Of a stretch of DNA of 64,000 nt, positions 43,009 through 51,329 are shown one piece after another (position 1 is the stretch's first letter; each line of letters opens with the position of its first letter). A program made the translations under genes and the position numbers. This DNA is from CBDHFF01 sp965262395. GTDB lineage: Bacteria; Pseudomonadota; Alphaproteobacteria; Rickettsiales; Anaplasmataceae. The notes beneath the pieces were generated by a model, which searched no databases, had not been told where the DNA came from, and saw only the letters and a program-made list of their open reading frames with translations. The DNA lies in contig CBDHFF010000001.1 in assembly GCA_965262395.1 (NCBI GenBank), forward strand, positions 56,284 through 120,283, read 5' to 3'.

Positions 43009-43986
43009 ATGATAAACAAAATTAAAGAAGATGAGTTTTATTCAAGAGAATTCAAGTTTAGTTACTCATCACTAAACAGATTATTATTCTCACCAAAACT
43101 TTTTTATAAAGATTATATTCTTAAAGAAAGGGAACCTAAAACAGATAAACACTTAATTGAAGGTAAATTACTTCACTTAATGTTATTACAACCAGAAAAA
43201 CTTCATGATGAATTTTCAATTACACCTGGTAAAATACCATCTGATAGTGTTCGTAAGATCTTAAATGAACTTAAAAAACATGGTAATCCTAACATGTCTG
43301 AATTAGATGATGAAATCTTAAAAGCATTAGAATATCATAATTTATACCAATCTTTTAAAGATGACTCAAAAAGATTAGATAAAATACAAACTTCTGAAAA
43401 TGCTCAGTATTTTCAATTCTTACTTGAAGAAGATAAAGATGTTATAGATAATGATATGTTAGCTAAAGCAATTGAGAGAGTAGAGTTACTAAAAGCTAAT
43501 AAAAGTGTTATGGATTTGATGAATCAAGAAGAAACTGATTTTGAATTGGATAGTATAGAAGTACATAATGAAAAGTATCTTGAATGTGAACTAAAAGATT
43601 ATGATTTTGGATTAAAAGGTTATGTGGATAGATACATAATAGATCATGAAAAAAAAGAAATTGTAATAATAGATTTAAAAACCACTGCAAAAGGTATTGA
43701 AAAATTTGCAGAGACTGTAGATTTCTATAGATATTGGATGCAAGCAGTTATTTACAATTTGTTGGTGATAAAAAATTCTAATAAAGATATAACTAATTAT
43801 AAAAAAAGCTTTAAGTTTGCAGTCATTGATAATTATGATCACGTTTATGTTTTTGATGTTCAAGATGAAACATTTAATAATTGGACAAAAGGATTTCTGG
43901 ATATAATAAGTCGTGCAGAATACCACTACCGTGAAAGAGATTATAATTTACCATATGATTTTGCTAAAGGTAATGTAATATTATAA
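43009..43986 (+). CDS. PD-(D/E)XK exonuclease (RecB/Cas4/RecE-like)
   Basis: I choose the ATG after the leader hairpin; an upstream TTG would run back into the stem. The 325-aa product has a front typical of RecE/Cas4-like proteins (FSYSSLNRLLFSPKLFYKDY), LIEGKLLHLML with the early His, then GYVDRYIID and IVIIDLKTT (D…D-x-K), and FYRYWMQAVIYN (QxxxY). It likely resects DNA ends for the Sak4-like annealing protein. A second enzyme of this fold is in the packaging block. Confidence 0.8.
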   Translation: MINKIKEDEFYSREFKFSYSSLNRLLFSPKLFYKDYILKEREPKTDKHLIEGKLLHLMLLQPEKLHDEFSITPGKIPSDSVRKILNELKKHGNPNMSELDDEILKALEYHNLYQSFKDDSKRLDKIQTSENAQYFQFLLEEDKDVIDNDMLAKAIERVELLKANKSVMDLMNQEETDFELDSIEVHNEKYLECELKDYDFGLKGYVDRYIIDHEKKEIVIIDLKTTAKGIEKFAETVDFYRYWMQAVIYNLLVIKNSNKDITNYKKSFKFAVIDNYDHVYVFDVQDETFNNWTKGFLDIISRAEYHYRERDYNLPYDFAKGNVIL

Positions 43987-43987
43987 T

Positions 43988-44545
43988 GTGAAAAGAATAT
44001 ATAAAGAATATTTTCAAAAAAGTAAAGTGTTTCTTTATCCTATATTAGGAATAAAGAAGGGTGTAAGATTTGTCCCTGTCCAGACATATGTATCATGGAA
44101 TGATATATATCCAATGGATGGGGATAAATTATTATGTCTTTATACTATTGAAGATAAATGGAATAAACAATTTGAAACATTCTCAGAATTATTTTTAATA
44201 ACTAATATTTTATTTGAAGAGAAACATTGTATTGATAAAAATAATCATTTATATATATTCAATTTAAAACCCTTTAAAAGAGATCTAAATAAATTTAAAA
44301 AAGGTAATTATTCAAAATTTACAAAAAAAACTAAAGAAATTATAATGAACTTTTTTGGAGAAACTGGAAAGATAGCTCAATTTATAGAAAGTTATTTATA
44401 TCCTGAACTTTATTTTGAAGATTATGCAGAGATGTTAAATGTTAGAGAAGAAGAGTTAAGGGAAGTAGGTGAATTATGCAGTTTACCAGATTTAGAAAAA
44501 GAGGATTTTAAAAAAGATCTAAGTATTGTTAAAGAACTTAAATAA
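43988..44545 (+). CDS. Hypothetical protein with GTG start (185 aa)
   Basis: Begins at a GTG one base past the nuclease stop; the only ATG there is out of frame. Basic, aromatic front (RIYKEYFQKSKVFLYPILGI) and acidic C-terminus. The sequence hints at a phage- or toxin-type cytosolic protein but is not recognised. Confidence 0.55.
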   Translation: MKRIYKEYFQKSKVFLYPILGIKKGVRFVPVQTYVSWNDIYPMDGDKLLCLYTIEDKWNKQFETFSELFLITNILFEEKHCIDKNNHLYIFNLKPFKRDLNKFKKGNYSKFTKKTKEIIMNFFGETGKIAQFIESYLYPELYFEDYAEMLNVREEELREVGELCSLPDLEKEDFKKDLSIVKELK

Positions 44546-44550
44546 TTTAT

Positions 44551-44558
44551 TATATTTG
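44551..44558 (+). promoter_or_regulatory. Host-type promoter (-7 box TATATTTG)
   Basis: TATATTTG followed by TAAA, 23 nt before the 149-aa gene; the same box and spacing as before the helicase operon. Matches the Bacteroidetes TAnnTTTG consensus. Confidence 0.6.
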
Positions 44559-44581
44559 TAAACTAATAAAAATCAATTGAT

Positions 44582-45031
44582 ATGGCAAAGAAAACAAAAA
44601 AGTATGTAGAGGAAAACCCAAAAAGTATGATGTTAATTAAAAGTGCATTTGGCTCTGTAAAAAGTTTTAAATTAATACCTATTACGGATGACTGTCCTTA
44701 TGTAGAGTGTTTATTTTCACCAAGTGAAAAGATAATGGTAGTTATCAGTAAATTTATAAAACAAAGTTATCACATGCTTCCAAGATTGGATGATAATGGT
44801 GATCAATTACCTGTTAAAGGTAAACCAAGAACAAATGGAAAAGATATTAGAGAAGAAAGAAGACTAGTGGATACTTGTTCAGAACATTATGTAGTTACTG
44901 AAGAAGAAATAAGAGAAGTAATTAACATGTTTGCTGTTAATCCAGATGCATTTAGTATAGATGAGTTTTTCTTATCTGATAGTGAATTAGTTGGTGTTGA
45001 CACAAAAGAACCAAATATAGTAATAGTATAA
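44582..45031 (+). CDS. Hypothetical protein, monocistronic (149 aa)
   Basis: The protein is soluble, with two cysteines (DDCPYVECLF) and an acidic C-terminus. It is flanked by a host-type promoter and an intrinsic terminator, so it is transcribed alone and probably in quantity. Not recognised, but the separate control is unusual for this region. Confidence 0.65.
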   Translation: MAKKTKKYVEENPKSMMLIKSAFGSVKSFKLIPITDDCPYVECLFSPSEKIMVVISKFIKQSYHMLPRLDDNGDQLPVKGKPRTNGKDIREERRLVDTCSEHYVVTEEEIREVINMFAVNPDAFSIDEFFLSDSELVGVDTKEPNIVIV

Positions 45032-45052
45032 TATAATATCAACTTCAAAATT

Positions 45053-45080
45053 AAAAGGGAGCTTATGGCTCTCTTTTTTT
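45053..45080 (+). terminator. Intrinsic terminator
   Basis: AAAAGGGAGC pairs with GGCTCTCTTTT over a 4-nt loop and runs into seven T residues, 22 nt after the stop of the 149-aa gene. Confidence 0.85.
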
Positions 45081-45096
45081 ATCTCTAATTTTAAAT

Positions 45097-45951
45097 ATGA
45101 TAACAAAAGTAAACAGAAAAACCTTTATTATAAGGCCATCTGGTAGAAGTACTGATTTTATTTCTCCTAGTTTTGGTCATGGATGTTTGTATAACTGTAG
45201 TTATTGTTATATGAAACGGCACAAGCCTATAGGCTTAAGTGTAGCTAAAAATACCGGTGACATATTAACAGCTATAAACAATCACGCATATTTTACTCCT
45301 ATAGACAAACCTAATCAAACTCACTCAGAGTTTACAACATATGATATTAGTTGTAATGAAGATTTTGCATTGCATGCTAAACATCATGATTGGAAAAGAA
45401 CTTTTGAATTCTTTAAAGATCACCCTATTGCTATGGGGTCTTTTGCAACTAAGTATGTTAATTATAAACTTCTTTCACTTAACCCTGAAGGTAAGATAAG
45501 GATTAGATTTAGTTTAATGCCACAAAAGATGGCAAACATACATGAGCCTCATACATCTAAGATTATTGATAGGATACACGCTATCAATTCTTTTATAGAT
45601 GCAGGGTATGATGTTCATATTAATTACAGTCCTATTATAGTATATGATGGTTGGCTAGATGACTATAAAAAGTTGTTTAATATGGTAAACCGTTATGTAG
45701 ACTATAAAGATCAAGTTTTATCTGAATGTATATTTCTTACACACAACTTAAATAAACATGTTGTTAATTTAGAAAATCACCCTGAGACAGAACAAACTTT
45801 ATGGACACCTGAAATACAAGAAACTAAAATATCACAATATGGTGGGGAAAACTTACGGTATAAATATAAACTTAAAAAAGAATATATATATCAATTTAAA
45901 GAGCTGCACAATAGTATAATTCCTTGGAATAAGATAAGATATATTTTTTAA
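45097..45951 (+). CDS. Radical SAM enzyme, spore photoproduct lyase-like
   Basis: This 284-aa protein has the radical-SAM cluster CLYNCSYC (Cys30, Cys34, Cys37; CxxxCxxC) right after a SPL-type opening (FISPSFGHGC). The rest fits a partial TIM barrel, and RIRFSLMPQKMANIHEPHTS followed by IINSFIDAGYDVHINYSPII parallels SPL (SAM binding, then the HIN…SPI strand). SPL repairs UV-made thymine dimers in spore DNA using a radical. A non-sporulating host makes a direct spore role unlikely, so repair of phage DNA or base modification are options. It stands just before the polymerase gene. Confidence 0.75.
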   Translation: MITKVNRKTFIIRPSGRSTDFISPSFGHGCLYNCSYCYMKRHKPIGLSVAKNTGDILTAINNHAYFTPIDKPNQTHSEFTTYDISCNEDFALHAKHHDWKRTFEFFKDHPIAMGSFATKYVNYKLLSLNPEGKIRIRFSLMPQKMANIHEPHTSKIIDRIHAINSFIDAGYDVHINYSPIIVYDGWLDDYKKLFNMVNRYVDYKDQVLSECIFLTHNLNKHVVNLENHPETEQTLWTPEIQETKISQYGGENLRYKYKLKKEYIYQFKELHNSIIPWNKIRYIF

Positions 45952-45965
45952 CTAAAACAATAGAT

Positions 45966-47870
45966 ATGAATCACTGGGTAATGGATTATGAAACCTTAAA
46001 AAATTGTTTTGTAGCAGTATTTACACATTACAAATCTGAAGAGACTAAAATCTTTTCTATTTGTAAACTACAAAATGATTATGAAAAGTTAATAGAATTC
46101 TTAGAACAAAACATAGACAATAATGAGTGGCATATATCCTATAATGGATTAGCATTTGATGCACAGATTACTCAAAATATAATAAAAGACCATCAGTATG
46201 GTAGACATGAAAAAATGGATGGTGAATCTATTGCTGAAGAAATTTATGGTTATGCACAAAGAGCTATAACTAAATCAAACAATAGAGAATTCCAAGATTT
46301 TCCTGAATGGGATCTAACAATTAAACAAATTGATGTATTTAAATTAAATCACTGGGATAACGTTGCTAAAATGTCTAGTTTAAAATGGATACAATACAGT
46401 ATGGATTGGGATAATATAATAGATATGCCTATTCATCATGAGACTAGTATAGATACACAAGAACAATTAGATTTAATAATTAAATATTGTATTAATGATG
46501 TTGAGTCAACAAAAGAAATATTTGAAAGATCTAAACCATTAATAACTCTAAGGAAAAATCTTACAGATCAATACAATATTAATCTATATAGTGCATCTGA
46601 ACCACGTATAAGTAAAGAATTATTTGCTTATTACTTAAGTAAGGAACTAAGCATTCCTAAATGGGAACTTAAAAAATTAAGAACATTTAGAAGTGTAATT
46701 AAAATTAAAGATCTTATACTTGATTATATTAAGTTTGAGACACCTGAATTTAACAATTTACTTGAGAAATTTAAAACTGTGGAGATTAATCCTAATCAAA
46801 CAAAAGGTGGATTTAAATATAATGTGAACTATAAGGGAATAAAAACACACTTTGGATTGGGCGGTGCTCATGGAGCAATGCAACCTGGAGTGTATGAGTC
46901 TGATAATGAGAACATTATAATGTCTTCAGATGTCGCTAGTTTTTACCCTAACTTAGCAATCATGAATAAAATTTCACCAGCACATCTAGATAAGAAAGCA
47001 TTCTGTGATTTATATGAATGGTTTTTTACAGAAAGAAAGAAAATTCCTAAGAGTGATCCTATGAATTATGTATATAAAATTATACTTAATAGTACATATG
47101 GACTTAGTAATGACAAAAACTCTTTCTTGTATGATCCACAATTTACTATGTTTATTACCGTGAATGGGCAGCTTACACTAATGATGTTGTATGAAATGAT
47201 TATGGAAGCAATTCCAGAAGCAATACCATTGTTACAAAACACAGATGGTGTTGAGACAATCATACCTAAATCTAAAATTGATTTATATATGGAAATATGC
47301 AAGAAATGGGAAGAGATAACTAACCTTGTTCTTGAACATGACCAATATAAAAAATTAATATTAGCAGATGTAAATAATTATATAGCAATTGATAATAATG
47401 GTAAAGCTAAATGTAAGGGACGTTTTGAATTTGAAAACTTAGCCCTTCATAAAAATAAGTCTAAACTTATTATACCAAAAGCTATATATGCATATTTTGT
47501 AGATGGTACGTTACCTGAATATACATTAAAACATAATAAAAATATATTAGACTATTGTATAGGTGGTAAATCTAAAGGAGTGTGGAAACAGATAGCTATT
47601 TATGTTGAAGATGGACAAGCACAAGAAGATGAATTACAGAAAATCAATAGATATTATATATCAAATCAAGGAAAGAAAATTATAAAAAGAAATCCAGATG
47701 GCAGAGAGATCCAACTAGAAGCAGGTAAGTGGTTACAAACTATTTATAATGATCAAAGTACTAAACCTTGGGAAGAATATAATATCAATGAAAAATACTA
47801 TTTAGATGCAATTGAAAAAGAAATTAACAATATTATTGGAATAAAATCCAATCAATTATTGTTATTTTAA
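45966..47870 (+). CDS. Family B DNA polymerase with 3′-5′ exonuclease
   Basis: This 634-aa polymerase has exonuclease motifs MDYETL (Exo I), SYNGLAFD (Exo II) and YCINDVEST (Exo III). The palm shows motif A SSDVASFYPN (Asp322), motif B KIILNSTYG (Lys371) and motif C LLQNTDGVET (Asp427). Motif C reads NTDG where most family members have DTDS, so the first acidic residue is Asn; the A-to-B distance is only ~50 residues, giving small fingers. It is the genome's replicative polymerase candidate, with helicase, primase and SSB genes upstream. Confidence 0.85.
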   Translation: MNHWVMDYETLKNCFVAVFTHYKSEETKIFSICKLQNDYEKLIEFLEQNIDNNEWHISYNGLAFDAQITQNIIKDHQYGRHEKMDGESIAEEIYGYAQRAITKSNNREFQDFPEWDLTIKQIDVFKLNHWDNVAKMSSLKWIQYSMDWDNIIDMPIHHETSIDTQEQLDLIIKYCINDVESTKEIFERSKPLITLRKNLTDQYNINLYSASEPRISKELFAYYLSKELSIPKWELKKLRTFRSVIKIKDLILDYIKFETPEFNNLLEKFKTVEINPNQTKGGFKYNVNYKGIKTHFGLGGAHGAMQPGVYESDNENIIMSSDVASFYPNLAIMNKISPAHLDKKAFCDLYEWFFTERKKIPKSDPMNYVYKIILNSTYGLSNDKNSFLYDPQFTMFITVNGQLTLMMLYEMIMEAIPEAIPLLQNTDGVETIIPKSKIDLYMEICKKWEEITNLVLEHDQYKKLILADVNNYIAIDNNGKAKCKGRFEFENLALHKNKSKLIIPKAIYAYFVDGTLPEYTLKHNKNILDYCIGGKSKGVWKQIAIYVEDGQAQEDELQKINRYYISNQGKKIIKRNPDGREIQLEAGKWLQTIYNDQSTKPWEEYNINEKYYLDAIEKEINNIIGIKSNQLLLF

Positions 47871-47908
47871 ATATAATTAACTAATTTTGAACTTTTAAAA
47901 CTAACAAA

Positions 47909-48778
47909 ATGGGATATATAAAACCAAAAGGAGTGACACCAGAAAAGTTATCACAAGCTCCGTTTCCAAATCATGGGAATACATACACAGTGATACGTCA
48001 TAAATTTCTTATTGACGCAAGTAGAAGCCTGTTAAAGACACATGGCTTTAATATATTGAATGAAGTATATACAGCAACATCTAATTTAAATATTGCACAA
48101 GGTACATATCATATTGAATCAGATAAAGATCCTGAATTAGGCATGATGTTTGCTTGGTCAAATTCATATGATAAAAGCACACGGTTCCAATGCGGGATAG
48201 GTGCTTATGTATTAGTTTGTAATAATGGTATGGTGTCTGGAGACTTAGCTTCATATGCTAGAAAACATACAGGTAATGCTGATTCAGAAGCATTTAACCA
48301 CATTATGTCACAGATAAAACATGCAGATAAATACTTTACTAAACTAATATTAGATAAAGATGAGTTAAAGAAAGTTTGTTTAAGTAAAAAAGAGCAATCA
48401 GAATTAGCAGGTAGACTATTTATGGATGAAGAATTAATTGATGCAACACAAATGTCTTGTATTAAGAATGAAATGAATAAACCAACTTATGAATATGATG
48501 CTGATATTGAGAATGCATGGACATTTTATAATCATGTAACTCATGCACTTAAAAAATCACATCCTAGGTCATGGATGAGTGATCAACAAAAGTTTCATGA
48601 GTTTATGACTGCTGAATTATTAAGTCAATCTCAATTAAATAACTCTGATTCAACTATAATAGTAGATGATGAAATTGATCCACGTCAGTTAAATATAATT
48701 GATATAATAGAAAATGGATCAAACTTTGATGCTGATATGGAAGCACAAGATGAAATGTTTGATGAATTTAAAATCTGA
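47909..48778 (+). CDS. DUF932-like protein
   Basis: This 289-aa protein has the DUF932 signature in MFAWSNSYDKSTRFQCGIGA and VLVCNNGMVSGD, with helical segments after. DUF932 proteins occur on phages and plasmids, often beside anti-restriction or replication genes; no activity is known. It starts after an A-rich leader 38 nt from the polymerase. Acidic C-terminus. Confidence 0.75.
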   Translation: MGYIKPKGVTPEKLSQAPFPNHGNTYTVIRHKFLIDASRSLLKTHGFNILNEVYTATSNLNIAQGTYHIESDKDPELGMMFAWSNSYDKSTRFQCGIGAYVLVCNNGMVSGDLASYARKHTGNADSEAFNHIMSQIKHADKYFTKLILDKDELKKVCLSKKEQSELAGRLFMDEELIDATQMSCIKNEMNKPTYEYDADIENAWTFYNHVTHALKKSHPRSWMSDQQKFHEFMTAELLSQSQLNNSDSTIIVDDEIDPRQLNIIDIIENGSNFDADMEAQDEMFDEFKI

Positions 48779-48796
48779 GTCATGTCAGATACATAG

Positions 48797-48843
48797 AGAG
48801 GAGAGGTATGGAAGAGATCCTACTAAGACAACGTCACCTCCCC
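48797..48843 (+). other. Folded leader before the oxygenase gene
   Basis: A GC-rich patch with an imperfect GGAGAGGT/ACCTCCCC stem and inner GGA/TCC and GAC/GTC hairpins. Weaker than the other leaders; it could be a leader or a terminator without a T run. Confidence 0.3.
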
Positions 48844-48868
48844 TTAATATGTTTAACAAAATAAAATT

Positions 48869-49486
48869 ATGAGTATAAATAATGATGTAAATGATGATTG
48901 GTTAATATTAATTAATAATAAAGATGTAAAAACAATAAGAAAGAGTATAAATAAAATAATAAAAGATATAATACCAAGCAATTTAAAAAGATTAAGTACA
49001 AGAGGTAAACTATCTAAACAATTTCATTTAAGTGATAGTGCTTCTTTATATAGATTAGGTGATAACTCAAGGGATGACTCTATTATTGATGAAAAAATAG
49101 TAGAAGAAGTTAAAAAATGGGTAATACCTGAATATAAAAAAAGATTTGAAGTTGGTGAAATTGAATTAGATTTAATTTCAGCATGGACAGTTGTAGGTAA
49201 AAAAAATAGTTGGCACAGCATACATAATCATAATAAAGGAACAGTACAAAGTGATAATCATATAGGTGTTGTAATTTATTTAGAAGCACCCAAACCAACT
49301 TTTCATCTTCGTGGTAATTTTTTTTATATGTATGAAGATAATATTACCAACTATATAGGATATGGAGAAGTAGCAGGAAAAGAAGGACAAGTTATAATTA
49401 TGCCATCTCGTTTATGGCATGGTGCACAACCGTGTGCAGGAAAAAGGCACACATTAAATTTTGAATTTGATATAATAGAATTATGA
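48869..49486 (+). CDS. 2OG-Fe(II) oxygenase-like protein
   Basis: This 205-aa protein carries a double-stranded β-helix pattern: SWHSIHNHNKG with the Fe-binding His, GVVIYLEAP, GQVIIMPSRLWHGAQPCAGK with the distal His, and RHTLNFEFD with the Arg that would hold 2-oxoglutarate. This matches the TIGR02466-type group common in marine phages. Oxygenases of this class may hydroxylate protein or nucleic acid; the substrate is unknown. Confidence 0.7.
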   Translation: MSINNDVNDDWLILINNKDVKTIRKSINKIIKDIIPSNLKRLSTRGKLSKQFHLSDSASLYRLGDNSRDDSIIDEKIVEEVKKWVIPEYKKRFEVGEIELDLISAWTVVGKKNSWHSIHNHNKGTVQSDNHIGVVIYLEAPKPTFHLRGNFFYMYEDNITNYIGYGEVAGKEGQVIIMPSRLWHGAQPCAGKRHTLNFEFDIIEL

Positions 49487-49626
49487 ACGCAACATTAATA
49501 GTATTCACAGTTATAGTATGTACATGCTTTTTAGGTATATATGCTATAAAAGAAGGTCAAAGAATAGAAAGTCAAAAGAAATTTATGAAAAACATGAAAG
49601 ATTTTGATAAAAAGAATAAAAAATAA
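49483..49626 (+). CDS. Small membrane protein (47 aa)
   Basis: ATGA-coupled to the oxygenase gene. Encodes MNATLIVFTVIVCTCFLGIY, one hydrophobic helix, then a basic KKFMKNMKDFDKKNKK tail. Likely inner-membrane; unknown role. Confidence 0.5.
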   Translation: MNATLIVFTVIVCTCFLGIYAIKEGQRIESQKKFMKNMKDFDKKNKK

Positions 49627-49651
49627 TTATTAACCCTTTAAATCTTAAAAA

Positions 49652-49816
49652 ATGAATGAGAATTTAAAACCAATGGAACAGGAAGAGCCTAATCTTTCAA
49701 ATGTAAAGTTAGATCAAGAAATAGTACTTACTAATATTGAGACTAATGAAGATGATATTATTAGAAATAATGCATCTACAATTGTAAATGCAGATAATAT
49801 AGATGCATCTAAATAA
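49652..49816 (+). CDS. Small acidic protein (54 aa)
   Basis: Begins MNENLKPMEQEEPNLSNVK; acidic, Asn/Asp-rich, likely disordered. Overlaps the next gene by 14 nt. Tentative but well placed. Confidence 0.45.
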   Translation: MNENLKPMEQEEPNLSNVKLDQEIVLTNIETNEDDIIRNNASTIVNADNIDASK

Positions 49817-50135
49817 ATTTAAATGTTTCCTTCAGGGAGTCTTTAATAGAACTGAGAGTACATTCTTACGTAAACGTAATGAATATGCAAATGATCAGGA
49901 TGTATTTATATCATTCAAAAAAGGTAAAGATTTTTCTTTTCATAATGAATCAGAACAAGTGGCATATAGTTACTTATGTAAGCATCTTGAATCTATTAGA
50001 AGTATATTAGAGAAACTCCCTAATAAGGAACCAAATGAGAATCTAATTAATGAAAAATTTGGTGATGCTATTAATTATTTGATAATAATTGAAGGATTAC
50101 TAAAAGAAAGATTAGAATCTAATTTTAAAAAATAA
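49803..50135 (+). CDS. Hypothetical protein closing the plus-strand block (110 aa)
   Basis: Basic, helical (residues 50-110) with a charged, Lys-rich front. The last plus-strand gene before a two-way terminator, so it ends the early/middle transcription domain. Not recognised. Confidence 0.6.
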   Translation: MHLNKFKCFLQGVFNRTESTFLRKRNEYANDQDVFISFKKGKDFSFHNESEQVAYSYLCKHLESIRSILEKLPNKEPNENLINEKFGDAINYLIIIEGLLKERLESNFKK

Positions 50136-50163
50136 ATATAAAACCAACATTTTATATTTATCT

Positions 50164-50208
50164 AAAGAGGGTCAGTAGGTTTACTTCCATTTCCTACTGA
50201 CCTTTTTT
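50164..50208. terminator. Bidirectional terminator between convergent blocks
   Basis: GGTCAGTAGG and CCTACTGACC form a perfect 10-bp stem with a 13-nt loop, flanked by A-rich sequence on one side and a T run on the other. It therefore can stop the plus-strand early block and the minus-strand late block. Confidence 0.9.
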
Positions 50209-50455
50209 ATACATGTCCTTCTTCATCATCAGGATTTACATAAATCCAATTATTATTAACATCATTAATAATGGATATAATTTGTTTTAAAGTATACTCC
50301 GTTTTACCAGATAAAAAATTAGGAGTGGTTCCTTCAAATTTAACAATAGCTTTTGTTTCATTAGTATTCCATCTAATGGTGTCTTTAGAGGTGGTTACTA
50401 AATCTTCCCAAATCATATTGTCTACATCAGATTTATCTATTATAGAATATTTCAT
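50207..50455 (-). CDS. Hypothetical protein (82 aa), end of second late block
   Basis: Acidic, helical, no membrane segment (MKYSIIDKSDVDNMIWED). Last gene of the block downstream of the fibre genes; could be a fibre chaperone by position, but no family is recognised. Confidence 0.55.
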   Translation of the reverse strand: MKYSIIDKSDVDNMIWEDLVTTSKDTIRWNTNETKAIVKFEGTTPNFLSGKTEYTLKQIISIINDVNNNWIYVNPDDEEGHV

Positions 50456-50471
50456 GTTGGAATATTTAAAG

Positions 50472-51329
50472 TTATCCCCATAAGGGTGAGGTTACTATAT
50501 CGGTTGATGTCATATTTATCATAGTTGCTGGATAATCATCATATGCACTTGCGGTTGCATCATCATAAATTATAGGGTAAGTTGGTGGACCAGTAGGAGT
50601 ACCCATTTGCCACCAAGCTTTAAGTGAAAGTGCATCTGCAGCACTATAAGCTCCTACAGGTGTCATCCAATCTATTCCATCATTATTAGTGGCATATACA
50701 TTTTGAATCTCAGTTACACTTAATTGTTTAGCATGAACAGTTATATCTCCCAAGTTACACGTATTAATATACTGTATATCAGCAGGCAAATTTCCACTAT
50801 TTCCTATATAAGAATCACCACTATAAGTGGCAACTAAAGAAGCATTAATTCCAGAAACAGTACAAGTTTGAACTGAACCATTTACTAATATGTGCCAAGT
50901 AGAACCAGCAGCAGCTGCTGACATACCTAGACATGACCATGCAACATGATTCCATCTTTTTCTTGGAAGTGCAGCTGTAGCAGTAAGAGTTCTTCTATTA
51001 TTAGATCCAGCACCCGCTGTAGAACCATTTAAACCCATTACATGTATTCGCGGTTTCCCAGAACTTAAACCACATTGTATTCCATAATAATCATTTGTAT
51101 TTTCTCTTCCAATATTTAGTATAGGCATAGATGCAGTCTCTGATCCTGAACCAGGAAGATATATCCATGCTGTAACTGTAAAACCAGTGCTAGTAATATG
51201 GGTATCACTAAAACATAAACCTGGTGTAGATCCAAGGTCAAAATAATCATTCACACCATCAAAAGCCACTGTATAACGATTTCCACTATATCCAAATAAT
51301 GGATTTAGTATATGATTTCCTTTTGCCAT
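50472..51329 (-). CDS. LamG/concanavalin-like receptor-binding protein
   Basis: I start at the ATG that overlaps the previous stop (TAATG); an in-frame upstream ATG lies inside the preceding gene. The 285-aa product is a jelly-roll lectin-type domain: YTVAFDGVNDYFDLGS, TVTAWIYLPGSGS, YYGIQCGL, KRWNHVAWSCLG, HILVNG, GDSYIGNSG and LSVTEIQNVYA. Such domains bind glycans and form the tip of phage fibres. Coupling to the fibre gene supports a receptor-binding or adhesin role. Confidence 0.75.
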   Translation of the reverse strand: MAKGNHILNPLFGYSGNRYTVAFDGVNDYFDLGSTPGLCFSDTHITSTGFTVTAWIYLPGSGSETASMPILNIGRENTNDYYGIQCGLSSGKPRIHVMGLNGSTAGAGSNNRRTLTATAALPRKRWNHVAWSCLGMSAAAAGSTWHILVNGSVQTCTVSGINASLVATYSGDSYIGNSGNLPADIQYINTCNLGDITVHAKQLSVTEIQNVYATNNDGIDWMTPVGAYSAADALSLKAWWQMGTPTGPPTYPIIYDDATASAYDDYPATMINMTSTDIVTSPLWG

